Source: Gemmatimonadaceae bacterium
Lineage (GTDB): Bacteria > Gemmatimonadota > Gemmatimonadetes > Gemmatimonadales > Gemmatimonadaceae
Reading direction: 5' to 3'
DNA length: 64,000 bases
NCBI GenBank assembly: GCA_025934775.1
Contig: JAICWO010000013.1
Location: forward strand, 1 to 64,000
Shown here piece after piece: positions 36,944 through 46,005 of this stretch (positions within the stretch are counted from its first letter, which is position 1; every line of letters begins with the position of its first letter). The position numbers were made by a program, and so were the translations under genes. The notes below the pieces were generated by a model. That model did not search any database and was not told the origin of the DNA. It saw only the letters and a list, made by a program, of their open reading frames with translations.

Positions 36944-37354
36944 GTGACCGCCGTTCGCGAAGCGCCCCAGGTCATCGTCGTCGACGATGATTCCGAGCTG
37001 GTCGCGATGATTCGGTTCGGCCTCGAGTCATCGCACTACTCGGTGGCGACGTATGACAACGCGCCAGAGGCGCTGGCGGCGATGATCGCATTGCCGACGC
37101 GCGGTCCGCCGCGTCTCGTGCTGCTCGACATCGACTTGCCGGGCATGGACGGTCACACACTTCACGAACAGCTGCACGCGGCCCGTCCGGGCCGCTTCAT
37201 CGTGGCGTTCCTCAGCACGCGGGACAGCGACGCCGATCAGGTGCGCGCATCGGCAGGAGGCGCCGTGGATTTCCTCGTCAAACCGGTGAGCATCCCGGTG
37301 CTGCTCGCCAAAGTCCAAGTGTGGCTCGAGCCCTGCATCGACGGCGCCGAGTGA
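36944..37354 (+). CDS. Receiver-only response regulator
   Basis: 136 residues from GTG 36944, four bases after the kinase stop. Complete receiver: VVDDDSE acidic pocket, RLVLLDIDLPGMDG with the phospho-acceptor Asp, FLSTRD for the Thr/Ser switch and FLVKPVS with the Lys. No output domain, so it must act by protein-protein contact, for instance on the HEAT-repeat protein or glycosyltransferase encoded next. Confidence 0.93.
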   Translation: MTAVREAPQVIVVDDDSELVAMIRFGLESSHYSVATYDNAPEALAAMIALPTRGPPRLVLLDIDLPGMDGHTLHEQLHAARPGRFIVAFLSTRDSDADQVRASAGGAVDFLVKPVSIPVLLAKVQVWLEPCIDGAE

Positions 37355-37370
37355 TCAGGCCGATCAGTCT

Positions 37371-38438
37371 GTGATCGGCGGCATCGTTATCGTCGTCGTC
37401 GGCGCCCTCCAGGCGCTGTTCATCGCGGCGTTGCTCATCGTCCTCGCGGTGGCGCACCGTCGAAGCGGGCGCGGCGAGGCGGAGGACGATGCAATCGCCG
37501 CCGCGCTTCGTCCGCCGGCGCGCGCGCTCGTCCTTGGCGACGACGAGGGCGAAGCGCTCGCGGGGGCTCTTGCCGGTCTCAGTCCGGATGTCGCGTCTCG
37601 ACAGTTGCGATCGATCGCCGCGTCGCAGATCGCGTCGGAACAGCTGCGGCATTTGGCGGCGCATGTGCGTCCGGCGGCCTGGGTGGAGCTCAAACTTGCG
37701 GATGGAACCTCGACGCGCTGGTGGAAGCGGATGGAAGCAGCTCGCCTCCTCTCCGTCGTCATGGCGCCGTCGGATCTGCCGCTGCTCGCGCGCCTCCTCT
37801 GCGACGAAAATCCGGCGGTGGTCAGCGCCGCCACCGGTGCTATCGCGGGCCACGCGGACGCCGGACTCGCCACGCTCATCATCCGCCGCCTCTCCGCGCG
37901 GGCGCCGACGGTGCGCCAGCAGCAGATGCGCGCGCTGCGCACCTGCGCGGAGGTCTCGACCACGATTCTCGTCGACGAGCTCGAGGCGGAAACGCGGCCG
38001 GATCAGATCCGGGCCCTGGTGCAGCTTGCCGAAGCGCTCGGCACACCGCGGGCACTGGCGGCGGTCGTTCCGCATGCATCGCATCCCAACGCGGACGTGC
38101 GCGCGACGGTCGCGCGTGCGTTGCGCTGGTGTTCCAGCGCGGCCGCCGTGGACGCGGCACGGCGCGCGTTGACCGACGGCGACTGGCGCGTGCGGGCGGC
38201 GGCGGCGCGCGCGCTGGCCAGTCTCAACGCCGTCGAGACGATTGGCGAGCTCGAGGAAGCATTGCGCGATGCGTCATGGTGGGTGCGCTTCCGCGCCGCG
38301 CTCGCCCTCGGCTCCTTCGGCGCGGCGGGCGAGGAGGCGCTGGCCACCGCCGCGATCTCGGACGACGACTTTGCGCGCGACATCGCCATCGTCGTGGGCG
38401 GTCTCAGCGAGTCGGCCCGCATCGAGTTGAGCGCGTGA
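37371..38438 (+). CDS. HEAT-repeat membrane-anchored protein
   Basis: 355 residues from GTG 37371. One N-terminal membrane segment (about residues 3-28, GGIVIVVVGALQALFIAALL) is followed by a cytoplasmic array of HEAT-like helical pairs, for example ALGTPRALAAVVPHASHPNA and DGDWRVRAAAARALASLNAV. Such arrays are protein-binding solenoids. The stop overlaps the GTG start of the glycosyltransferase gene by four bases. Placed between a response regulator and a glycosyltransferase, it may be the adaptor that carries the signal to the polysaccharide synthase. Confidence 0.87.
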   Translation: MIGGIVIVVVGALQALFIAALLIVLAVAHRRSGRGEAEDDAIAAALRPPARALVLGDDEGEALAGALAGLSPDVASRQLRSIAASQIASEQLRHLAAHVRPAAWVELKLADGTSTRWWKRMEAARLLSVVMAPSDLPLLARLLCDENPAVVSAATGAIAGHADAGLATLIIRRLSARAPTVRQQQMRALRTCAEVSTTILVDELEAETRPDQIRALVQLAEALGTPRALAAVVPHASHPNADVRATVARALRWCSSAAAVDAARRALTDGDWRVRAAAARALASLNAVETIGELEEALRDASWWVRFRAALALGSFGAAGEEALATAAISDDDFARDIAIVVGGLSESARIELSA

Positions 38439-39877
38439 CGGCGGGCCTCGCACTCCACGCCGCGCTTCGTGCGGCGACCGCGCTCATCGTCCTCTTCATG
38501 CTCGCGCTGAATTCGTTCTACGCGCTTCTGCTGATCCTGTCGATCCCGGAACTGCTGCGGCACTGGAGAATCGCCGACGACGTGAATCTCCGCCTGCTGC
38601 GGGCCGCGGACGTGATTCCACCGCTCTCCGTGCTCGTGCCGACGTACAATGAGGAGAGCTCGATCGTCGCCAGCGCGCTGTCATTCCTGTCGCTCGAGTA
38701 TCCGCGACACGAAGTCGTCCTGGTGAATGACGGATCGACCGACGGCACGATGCAACGGTTGATCGACGCCTACGCGCTCGTCGAGGTGCCCGCCGCGTAT
38801 CCCGCCGTCGTGCGCACCGCCGCGGTCAACGCATATTACCGCTCGACCGTGCACGCGAAGCTCGTGTGCGTGGACAAGGTGAATGGCGGCAAGGGCGACG
38901 CGTTGAATGCCGCGCTGAATGCCGCGCGCTACCCGTATGTGGTCGCGGTCGACGCCGACACCTTCATCGAACGCGATGCGCTCCTTCGGATCGCGCGGCC
39001 GTTCCTGCTCGGCGAGCGTGTCGCCGGCGTCGGCGCGACGATTCGCGTCTCGAACGGATCGACCGTGGAACACGGGCGGGTCGCTGACGCGCACGTCGAC
39101 CGCCGTTGGCTGCCGGGTATTCAAACCGTCGAGTACCTGCGGGCCTTCTTGTTCGGCCGGCTGGGGTGGAACCGGCTGGGCGGCGGCTTGATCATCTCCG
39201 GCGCATTCGGGTTGTTCAAGCGGCAGCACGTGCAGGACATCGGCGGCTACAACGCCGGCACGGTCACCGAAGACCTCGACCTGGTCGTGCGCCTGCACAA
39301 GCATCTGCGCGACTCCGGCTCGAGCGACATCCTGACGTTCGTTCCCGACCCCGTGGCGTGGACCGAGGCGCCGGTCACGGTCGCGGTACTCGGCACACAG
39401 CGCGAACGCTGGCATCGCGGGCTGATCGCGACGGTCGTCAAGCACCGCGACATGCTGTTCAATCCGCGCTACGGTGTCGTTGGCCTCGTCGCGTTTCCGT
39501 TCTACATGCTCGGCGAGGTGCTCGCGCCCGTCGTCGAGGCGCTCGGCTACCTCGTCGTGGTCACGAGCCTCCTCGTCCGCGCCAGCGGCGATTCCGCGGC
39601 GTTCGCGTTTCTCGGCGTGTCGATGGGATTCGCATTTCTCCTCTCGCTCTGGGCCGTCGTTCTCGAGGGGATCAGCTTCCGGCGGTACACAACGAGGAAC
39701 GACGTGTTCAAACTCCTGTGGTTCTCGGTGCTCGAGTCGTTCGGCTATCGCCAGCTCACCGTGCTGTTCCGTCTGCGTGCGTTTCCGCGCTACCTGCGCG
39801 GCGACCTGCGTTGGGGCTTGATGCCGCGCGAGGGTCCGCTGCCGCACAAGGCCGAGGCCGCGGGGGTGGCGTCATGA
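38435..39877 (+). CDS. Family 2 membrane glycosyltransferase (polysaccharide synthase)
   Basis: 480 residues from GTG 38435. An N-terminal membrane segment leads to a GT-A domain with VLVPTYNEESSIVASAL, LVNDGSTDGT, GKGDALNAAL, the nucleotide-sugar DxD in VAVDADTF, the acceptor-site VTEDLDLVVRL and the processive signature QRERWHRG (Q/RxxRW). Three or four C-terminal membrane helices follow (GLVAFPFYMLGEVLAPV onward). This is the layout of processive synthases such as PgaC, HasA or BcsA. It probably polymerises a sugar and extrudes the chain across the inner membrane. The stop overlaps the start of the barrel gene. Confidence 0.94.
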   Translation: MTAGLALHAALRAATALIVLFMLALNSFYALLLILSIPELLRHWRIADDVNLRLLRAADVIPPLSVLVPTYNEESSIVASALSFLSLEYPRHEVVLVNDGSTDGTMQRLIDAYALVEVPAAYPAVVRTAAVNAYYRSTVHAKLVCVDKVNGGKGDALNAALNAARYPYVVAVDADTFIERDALLRIARPFLLGERVAGVGATIRVSNGSTVEHGRVADAHVDRRWLPGIQTVEYLRAFLFGRLGWNRLGGGLIISGAFGLFKRQHVQDIGGYNAGTVTEDLDLVVRLHKHLRDSGSSDILTFVPDPVAWTEAPVTVAVLGTQRERWHRGLIATVVKHRDMLFNPRYGVVGLVAFPFYMLGEVLAPVVEALGYLVVVTSLLVRASGDSAAFAFLGVSMGFAFLLSLWAVVLEGISFRRYTTRNDVFKLLWFSVLESFGYRQLTVLFRLRAFPRYLRGDLRWGLMPREGPLPHKAEAAGVAS

Positions 39878-40689
39878 TATCGGCAATGACGATGTTCGCG
39901 GCACTCGCATCGTTCACATCGTACCCGCGCGTCGGCGGCGACACGACCGCGGTGCGCGACACGACCGCGGTGCGCGACACGACGCGCTCGCTCGACGTCC
40001 CGCCGTGGTGGGAGGCGAGCGTCGCGATGGCCGGCGAGTCGTTCGTGTCGCGGCTCGCGTCGTGGCAGTGGCACAGCGTCGCGCTACGCTATCGCGGCAA
40101 ATCGGCGTCACACGCGATCGAAGTGTTCGCGGCGCGGCGATACGATCAATGGAACGGCGGCGTGGCCGTCGAAGAGTCGAGAACCGTCGGCCGCGGCGCC
40201 TACGTCGCGCTCCGGGCGCAGTTTGCCCCGCGGGCGACGATCGTCGCGCACTCCGACCTCTCCGCGTCCTGGTACCAGGCGCTCGGCCACGGGTGGGAGA
40301 CGGTGCCGTCGGTGCGCATCATGTCGTTCGCCGAACGCATTCCGATCATCGGTCTTGGCCTCGGCCGCTACACCGGTCTCTGGTACGTGGCCGGCCGCGC
40401 GAGCGACGCGATCGAGCGCGGCGCGCCCGGCGTCACGGCAACCGGCGAGATCCGCCGCTACGCCGGCGACGCGTCGTCGACCTTCGTGGACCTGACGGCG
40501 TCGCACGGAAGCGATCTCGTCGTGCTCGGGCCGTCGAGCACCGTGCTGCGCACCACATCGTCGGTCGCGGTGCGCGGGCAACGGATGATGGCGCGCGGCC
40601 TCGGGATTTCGGTCACCGCAACCTACGACGCCAACGCTTCCCTTCCCGACCGGCGCGGGGGCGTTCTGTCGGCGTTCGTCCGATGGTGA
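39874..40689 (+). CDS. YaiO-like outer-membrane beta-barrel protein
   Basis: 271 residues from ATG 39874, overlapping the glycosyltransferase stop by four bases. A short signal-like N terminus is followed by the tandem DTTAVR repeat and then alternating beta strands (HAIEVFAARRYDQWNGGVAV, GAYVALRAQFAPRATIVAHS), closing with AFVRW, the aromatic end of an outer-membrane barrel. YaiO-type proteins are found with polysaccharide synthases. Here it may be the outer-membrane exit for the polymer made by the preceding gene. It ends the seven-gene unit. Confidence 0.82.
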   Translation: MISAMTMFAALASFTSYPRVGGDTTAVRDTTAVRDTTRSLDVPPWWEASVAMAGESFVSRLASWQWHSVALRYRGKSASHAIEVFAARRYDQWNGGVAVEESRTVGRGAYVALRAQFAPRATIVAHSDLSASWYQALGHGWETVPSVRIMSFAERIPIIGLGLGRYTGLWYVAGRASDAIERGAPGVTATGEIRRYAGDASSTFVDLTASHGSDLVVLGPSSTVLRTTSSVAVRGQRMMARGLGISVTATYDANASLPDRRGGVLSAFVRW

Positions 40690-40709
40690 CGCGGCGAGGC
40701 CGATCGCCG

Positions 40710-40739
40710 TTCGACCGGGCTCATCTATTAGAATATTAT
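40710..40739 (+). promoter_or_regulatory. Candidate promoter of the DUF3943 gene
   Basis: TTCGAC at 40710 and TATTAT at 40734 are separated by 18 bp, in an AT-rich stretch that contrasts with the GC-rich surroundings. The start codon follows about 27 bp later with GAGAAGGA as ribosome site. This suggests the gene is transcribed separately from the preceding operon. Confidence 0.5.
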
Positions 40740-40765
40740 AAACATTTTCTCGAGAAGGACGGACC

Positions 40766-42199
40766 ATGCAACGTGCCATTCGCTTCGCGGTCGTACTCGC
40801 CTGTAGCGCGGCGCACGCCGCCGCCGCGCAAGCCGGCGCGTCGGCGGACACGTCGGGCGGCAAGAGCAACGTCCTTCCCGTCGTCGAGATCGCGAGCTTC
40901 CTCACGTTGCTGAGTGCCTACGATCGCGTGGCGTACGCCAACGAGATGCAGGACGGCAAGCGCGTGTACAGCGCGACCATCGCGAGCACGTGGTACCATC
41001 TCCGCACGCAGCGCTGGGTACACGACCAGGATCCGTTCAACGTCAATCAATTCGAGCATCCGTATCAGGGCGCGATGATGTACGGTCTGGCGCGCTCGAG
41101 CGGCCACACGTTCTGGGCGTCGCTCGCCGACGCCAACATCGGCAGCTTCATATGGAAGATGGCCGGTGAAACCGATCCGCCGTCGATCAATGACATGATC
41201 ACGACGGGCCAAGCGGGAAGTCTGCTGGGCGAAGCGCTCTATCGCGTGGCGGATCTCGTGCTCAAGGACAAGCCCGCGGGCGGCAAGTCGCCGCGTTGGC
41301 ACGACTACGTCGCCGACGCGATCTCGCCCCCCCGGGCCGTCAACCGCCGCGTCTTCGGCGAGCACTTTCGTGCCGAGCTGCCGGACAGCACCCCCGCGAC
41401 CTCGTGGCAGGTGCGGTTGGGGGCGTCGCTCGACGCCGTCGCCCACAACACGGCGGTGCCGGGGACGCTGCTCAACCGAGGCGCGACGGCGGAGCTCTGG
41501 TTGTCGTACGGTCTGCCGGGAAAGCCGGGCTATGCGTACACGCGTCCGCTCGACTACTTCGACCTCCAGATGTCGCTGCTGGCCAACACGAGCAACCCGA
41601 TCGAAAACGTGATGATTCGCGGCCTGCTCAAGGGCGCGGCGACGAGAGAGACGCCGACGTCGCGCGGCGTGTGGGGATTGTATGGAACGTACGACTACAT
41701 CTCGCCGTTCCTGTTTCGCGTGTCGAGCACCGCGGCATCGCTCGGCACGACGCGGCAGTACTGGCTCACGCCCGCGCTCGCCCTGCAGGGCACGGCGCTC
41801 GGCGGCGTGGGGTATGGCGCCGCGGGCTCGACGACGATCATTCCCAGCACGCCGGCCAACGCCGCCATCCGCGACTACCATTTCGGCGTGACGCCGCAAG
41901 CGCTGGTGACACTGCGGTTGATCGCCGGCGATCGGCTGATGCTGGACATGGCGGCACGCGAGTACTACGTGAGCGGCTTGGGCTCCGACGACGTGCACGG
42001 ATCCGAGACGATCTTCCGCGGCAACATCGGCTTCAACGTGCGGATCGTCGGCGGGCACGCGCTGGGCGTGCGGTTCGTCGAATCAACGCGCAACGCGCGG
42101 TACGGGAAGTTGCCGAACGTCGCGTCGTCCGAAGGAGCCGTGACGATCGCGTATTCCTTCCTCGGCGCCGACCGGTTCAGCGCCGTGAAGTGGCCGTGA
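40766..42199 (+). CDS. DUF3943 outer-membrane protein
   Basis: 477 residues with a signal peptide (cleavage near AAAAQ). The N-terminal part carries the family signature DPFNVNQFEHPYQGAMMYGL and several hydrophobic helices. From about residue 215 alternating beta strands suggest a barrel (WQVRLGASLDAVAHNT ... AVTIAYSFLGADRFSAVKW). DUF3943 proteins are predicted outer-membrane proteins of unknown function. It has its own promoter-like sequence, so its relation to the upstream polysaccharide operon is uncertain. Confidence 0.85.
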   Translation: MQRAIRFAVVLACSAAHAAAAQAGASADTSGGKSNVLPVVEIASFLTLLSAYDRVAYANEMQDGKRVYSATIASTWYHLRTQRWVHDQDPFNVNQFEHPYQGAMMYGLARSSGHTFWASLADANIGSFIWKMAGETDPPSINDMITTGQAGSLLGEALYRVADLVLKDKPAGGKSPRWHDYVADAISPPRAVNRRVFGEHFRAELPDSTPATSWQVRLGASLDAVAHNTAVPGTLLNRGATAELWLSYGLPGKPGYAYTRPLDYFDLQMSLLANTSNPIENVMIRGLLKGAATRETPTSRGVWGLYGTYDYISPFLFRVSSTAASLGTTRQYWLTPALALQGTALGGVGYGAAGSTTIIPSTPANAAIRDYHFGVTPQALVTLRLIAGDRLMLDMAAREYYVSGLGSDDVHGSETIFRGNIGFNVRIVGGHALGVRFVESTRNARYGKLPNVASSEGAVTIAYSFLGADRFSAVKWP

Positions 42200-42218
42200 T
42201 TCCCGTTGCTCGTCGTAC

Positions 42219-43718
42219 TTACACGCTCGGCACACGCGCCGGCGCGGCGAGCGTCGGCACGCCGGTGGTAATGCCGTGATAATCCGCCAACGACGCGCCG
42301 ATGACCGCGCCGGTCGCCGTGAGCCGGTACGTGCGGAAGTCGGTCGCGTGCTCGCTGCCGCGCATCTTGACCACCGACAGGACCTTTTGCAGCGCGCCGT
42401 CGATCTCGACGTAGCGCTGCACGAGAATGTCGTCCGTGATGAACGACACGCGCTCGTGCGTGAAGCGGCCGCCCGGCGTCGCGTCCACCACCTCGTCCGT
42501 CATCAGGACGGTCACACCCGACACCGTGAGCGCCCCGACCAGCCGGTATAACGATTCTCTAAAGTCGGCGCGGTAGCTCGGCGCGAGCGCCACCTCGAAG
42601 CCCGAGAGCGAATCGATGACGACGCGGCTGGCGCCGATGCGCTGAACGGCGCGCTCGATCTCGGCCAGCATCTCGTCCACCGACAAGTCGAGCGGACGCA
42701 GATACGTCACGATCAAACGCCCGACGTCGATCATGTGATCCAGGCCGGTGGAGACGACCTTGGCGCGCGTCAAATACGCGTCCGGATATTCCTCGAACAC
42801 CGCGACGACGCACGCTTCGCCGTCCACCAGCCCCTGCGCGACGAAATGCGTCGCGAACGTCGTCTTGCCGCTGCCCGCGGGGCCGGTGAGCAGCACCACG
42901 TCGCCAGCCGGGATGCCGCCGCCGGTCATGGCGTCCAGTCCGGGAACACCGGTGCCGAGACGGGCGACCGGCTGCTGACGGCGCGGGCGCACCTGTTCGG
43001 GAATGCGCGGGAATACCTGCACGCCCGAGGCGTTGAGTCGAAACGTGTGCAATCCCGGCATCGGATTTCGGCCGCGTACTTTCACCACGCGCAGCTTGCG
43101 CGTCGCCGAGTTGCGGTCGACGTCTTCGGACAGCCACAGAATGGTGTCGGCAATCGTGAACACCGGCTGCCGCTGCTCGGTGTCCGAATACTCGCCGATC
43201 AGGAACGACGTGACTTCCCACGTCGTGAGCTGCTGGGCCAGACGGTTGACGAAATGCGCCATGTCCAGCGACTCGGGCGATTCCGCCGCTCGGCCTCCGC
43301 CGACGATCGTGCGAAAGGAGTCGACCGCGACGAACGCCGGCTGGGTGGCCGCGACCTCGGCGATGACGCGCTGCAGCACCACCTCGAGGTCCCCGCTCGA
43401 CGCTTCGGCAGCGAGATTGACGAATCGCACCGCCGCCGGCACCAGGGCGGCATTAAAGAACTCGAATTGCCGCTGGTAGCGCAGCATCTTCACCGTCGGC
43501 TCGCCGAGTACCGTGAAATACAGCGCCGGCCGTTCGCGCGTCGCGTTGGCGAACAAGATCTGTTGCACCAGCGTCGTCTTGCCCGACCCCGGGGCCCCCG
43601 CCACGAGGTTGAACGCATACTCGCAGAGCCCCCCGCCAAGCACGGCGTCGAGCCCGGGCACACCGGTGGCGATGTTCCGCATCACCGAGTCGTCGGATAC
43701 GAATGGAGAAGCGGTCAT
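42219..43718 (-). CDS. KaiC-like double RecA-fold ATPase, copy 2
   Basis: 499 residues. Two KaiC domains: Walker A GAPGSGKTT and FVAVDSFRTI in the first, GPAGSGKTTF and RVVIDSLSGFE in the second. The second domain keeps the canonical acidic pair (VFEEYP). It is a diverged paralogue of 34313-35740. Its start overlaps the stop of the small gene upstream by four bases, and a response regulator and GAF kinase precede on the same strand, repeating the make-up of the first locus. No kaiB. Probably an ATP-driven signalling hub for a two-component pathway. Confidence 0.92.
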   Translation of the reverse strand: MTASPFVSDDSVMRNIATGVPGLDAVLGGGLCEYAFNLVAGAPGSGKTTLVQQILFANATRERPALYFTVLGEPTVKMLRYQRQFEFFNAALVPAAVRFVNLAAEASSGDLEVVLQRVIAEVAATQPAFVAVDSFRTIVGGGRAAESPESLDMAHFVNRLAQQLTTWEVTSFLIGEYSDTEQRQPVFTIADTILWLSEDVDRNSATRKLRVVKVRGRNPMPGLHTFRLNASGVQVFPRIPEQVRPRRQQPVARLGTGVPGLDAMTGGGIPAGDVVLLTGPAGSGKTTFATHFVAQGLVDGEACVVAVFEEYPDAYLTRAKVVSTGLDHMIDVGRLIVTYLRPLDLSVDEMLAEIERAVQRIGASRVVIDSLSGFEVALAPSYRADFRESLYRLVGALTVSGVTVLMTDEVVDATPGGRFTHERVSFITDDILVQRYVEIDGALQKVLSVVKMRGSEHATDFRTYRLTATGAVIGASLADYHGITTGVPTLAAPARVPSV

Positions 43719-44116
43719 GAATCGTCGGCGTGAAGGAGGTTGCGTACCATGTCCGCTCCGATGAGGGCGGTGAGAATGTCGACGAGCGCCGCCAGCACGG
43801 TCTCCACGGCGGCACGCGCCGCGTCCGCTCCGTGCATCTCGATCGCCGTAACGATGTTCAACGGCATGCCGGCGTCGGCGGCGCGCCCGATGCTCGCGAC
43901 AACCGGGTGTCCGCGCTGCGCCTGCGCCATCGCGCGATCGAGCAAGGCATCGAGCCCGTCCGCGCCCACAGCGCCCTCGAGATCGCCGAGGATTCGTCCC
44001 ACGGCGCGCTGTATCGCCGCGGAGAGCGCCTCCGCATCCAACTCCCCGTTCACCTCGCGGTCCATGAGTTCCCGAGCCAGCGAACGGGCGTTTGCGGCTC
44101 CCTCGTTGTCCGGCAT
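43715..44116 (-). CDS. Small helical protein coupled to KaiC-like copy 2
   Basis: 133 residues, wholly helical, no recognised domain. The N-terminal half is acidic (LARELMDREVNGELDAEALS), the C-terminal half hydrophobic and Ala-rich (ARAAVETVLAALVDILTALI). Four-base overlap with the KaiC-like gene makes a physical partnership likely, perhaps as a small regulator comparable in position, though not in visible sequence, to KaiB. Not recognised beyond that. Confidence 0.75.
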   Translation of the reverse strand: MPDNEGAANARSLARELMDREVNGELDAEALSAAIQRAVGRILGDLEGAVGADGLDALLDRAMAQAQRGHPVVASIGRAADAGMPLNIVTAIEMHGADAARAAVETVLAALVDILTALIGADMVRNLLHADDS

Positions 44117-44236
44117 GCGATCAACTGTCCGGGAAGCTGGATCAGCACCGCCCGCGACACGGGTGAGAGGCGGAATGCCTGAGTCTAGCGTACCTGCCCG
44201 GCGCGCGCTACCACGCGCACGGCAGACGCCTCCTTC

Positions 44237-44638
44237 TTACGGAGCGCCTGCGACGGTCGCGTCAAGCACCTGCTGCACGCTCTCGAGCACGCGTGCCAAG
44301 CTGACCGGCTTCGCGAGATACAGCGCCATGCCGGCCTCGCGCGCCCGCTCCGCATCCTGCGGCAGTGCCATGGCCGTCAGGGCGATGATCGGAATATCCC
44401 TCGTCACCGCGTCCTCGCGCAGCGCTCGTGCGGCCATCCATCCATCCATTCCGGGAAGCGCGACGTCCATCAGGATTACATCCGGATGCATCGACCGCGC
44501 GAGCGCGACGCCGCACGTGCCGTCGTGCGCGAGCACGACGTGGTAGCCGGCGTGCTTCAGCCAGACGGACATGATCAACGCGTTGTCTTCGTTGTCCTCG
44601 ATGATGAGCACGGTCGCCGCCACTGGAGTCGTGCTCAC
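44237..44638 (-). CDS. Receiver-only response regulator
   Basis: 133 residues, a complete CheY-like receiver: LIIEDNEDN, DVILMDVALPGMDG with the phospho-acceptor, IIALTAMAL and YLAKPVS. No output domain. It overlaps the stop of the kinase gene upstream by four bases (44635-44638), so kinase and regulator are made together. About 120 bp separate it from the small KaiC partner gene. Confidence 0.95.
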   Translation of the reverse strand: MSTTPVAATVLIIEDNEDNALIMSVWLKHAGYHVVLAHDGTCGVALARSMHPDVILMDVALPGMDGWMAARALREDAVTRDIPIIALTAMALPQDAERAREAGMALYLAKPVSLARVLESVQQVLDATVAGAP

Positions 44639-46005
44639 GAGTCCGTGGCGCGCCGCGACTGCCCCGCGGCGGGAAGCGTCAGACGAAACGTGGAGCCGAC
44701 GCGCAGCGCGCTCGTCACCGATAGCTCCCCGTCCATGCCGCGGGCGAGTTGCCGGGCGATCGCCAGGCCCAGGCCGACGCCGCCGCCGCGGTCCGCCGTC
44801 GCTCCCGGCAACTGCACGAATGGCTCGAAGATGGACTCGAGCTTATCGCTCTCGATACCCTCGCCTTCATCGCACACTTCGACGTACGGGCCGGCCCAGC
44901 TCGTTCCGCAGCGGACGAGGAGCCGCGCCCGGTCGGGCGAATACTTCATCGCGTTCGTGATCAGGTTGATGAGAATTTGCCGAATCCGGTCGGCATCGCC
45001 GAACCCCACCGCCACTCCAGCGAAGCACGATTCGTACGCGACCAGTTGCCCTTTCGCCTCGATGAGCGGGGCGATCATCTCGGCTGCCTCGACCGCGGCC
45101 GGTCCGAGATCGACGTACGTGAGCGTGAACTCGGCTCGTCCGGTATCGACCCGAACGAACGCGAGTATCTGGCTGATCAACGAGAGTAAGTGCTGCTGGT
45201 TCCAGCGAATGCGCTCCAGGTCGCGACGCTGGTCGTCCGTGACCGGCCCGCGGAGGCCCATCGCCATCAGCTCCGCGTACCCACCGATCGCGCTGAGCGG
45301 CGTGCGCAGCTCGTGTGTCACATGCCCCAGGGCATTGACCCTCGCGCGCTCGGAATCCTCGGCCGATTTGCGGCGCCGGTCCATCGCCGCGAACTGGCGC
45401 GACGTGTGGACCGCGCGCGCGCAGGCGGCCGCCACGCTTTCGGCAAACTCGATCTCGTCCGGCGTGTACGCCGTCCGGGCGCTGCGCGCGACGAACGTGA
45501 TCGCGCCCCGGATACGGCCGCCCACCCGAATGGGCACCACCAGACATGCGGCGAAGCCCAGCGCCCGTAGAATCGCCACGTTCTCCGGAGTGTGACCGGC
45601 CGCGGCGAGCACCTCGTCCATATGCTCGACCAGGGCGATCGTGTGTTCAACGCGCCTGGCGGCCGGATAACCGAACGGGTCGTCGTCGCGGGGAGTCCAC
45701 CGTCCGTTCAACTCATCCGCGATCGCCTGGTCCGCGGGATCGGCTCTCGGGATCGCGAGGCGAAGCAGATGATCGTCGCTCTCGAGGAGATCGACGATGG
45801 CCCACGAGTCGGCGCCGGGGAGGCAGACGCCCGACAGGGTCGTGCGCATCGCCGTCTCGTCGAGCGATGCCGCTAATCGCTCCTGGAGGCCGGCGAGGTA
45901 GTCGAGCCGCTCCGACCGCCGCTCGGCCGCGTCGGCGCGATCTGTTTCGGCGAGCGCGGCCACGATCAGCCGTCCGGCGACGGTGTGCTCGTCGAACTTC
46001 GTCAT
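44635..46005 (-). CDS. GAF-domain sensor histidine kinase
   Basis: 456 residues from ATG 46005; the frame is open further upstream without similarity. An N-terminal coiled segment (ADAAERRSERLDYLAGLQER) leads to a GAF domain (about residues 45-205, ACLVVPIRVGGRIRGAITFV), then HisKA with LGHVTHELRTPLSAIGG, and HATPase_c with ILINLITNAMKYS, CDEGEGIES and GGVGLGLAIARQL. No membrane segment. With the following receiver it forms a cytosolic two-component pair beside the second KaiC-like gene. Confidence 0.95.
   Translation of the reverse strand: MTKFDEHTVAGRLIVAALAETDRADAAERRSERLDYLAGLQERLAASLDETAMRTTLSGVCLPGADSWAIVDLLESDDHLLRLAIPRADPADQAIADELNGRWTPRDDDPFGYPAARRVEHTIALVEHMDEVLAAAGHTPENVAILRALGFAACLVVPIRVGGRIRGAITFVARSARTAYTPDEIEFAESVAAACARAVHTSRQFAAMDRRRKSAEDSERARVNALGHVTHELRTPLSAIGGYAELMAMGLRGPVTDDQRRDLERIRWNQQHLLSLISQILAFVRVDTGRAEFTLTYVDLGPAAVEAAEMIAPLIEAKGQLVAYESCFAGVAVGFGDADRIRQILINLITNAMKYSPDRARLLVRCGTSWAGPYVEVCDEGEGIESDKLESIFEPFVQLPGATADRGGGVGLGLAIARQLARGMDGELSVTSALRVGSTFRLTLPAAGQSRRATDS

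Noticed and set aside
37721-38434. N-terminal extension of the GT2 frame across the HEAT-repeat gene
   Set aside because: It overlaps a better-supported gene in another frame; the GTG at 38435 overlaps the HEAT stop in the usual coupled manner.
39106-39873. N-terminal extension of the YaiO-like frame over the glycosyltransferase
   Set aside because: It is an Arg/Pro-rich shadow of the glycosyltransferase; the ATG at 39874 overlaps its stop and starts a signal-like segment.
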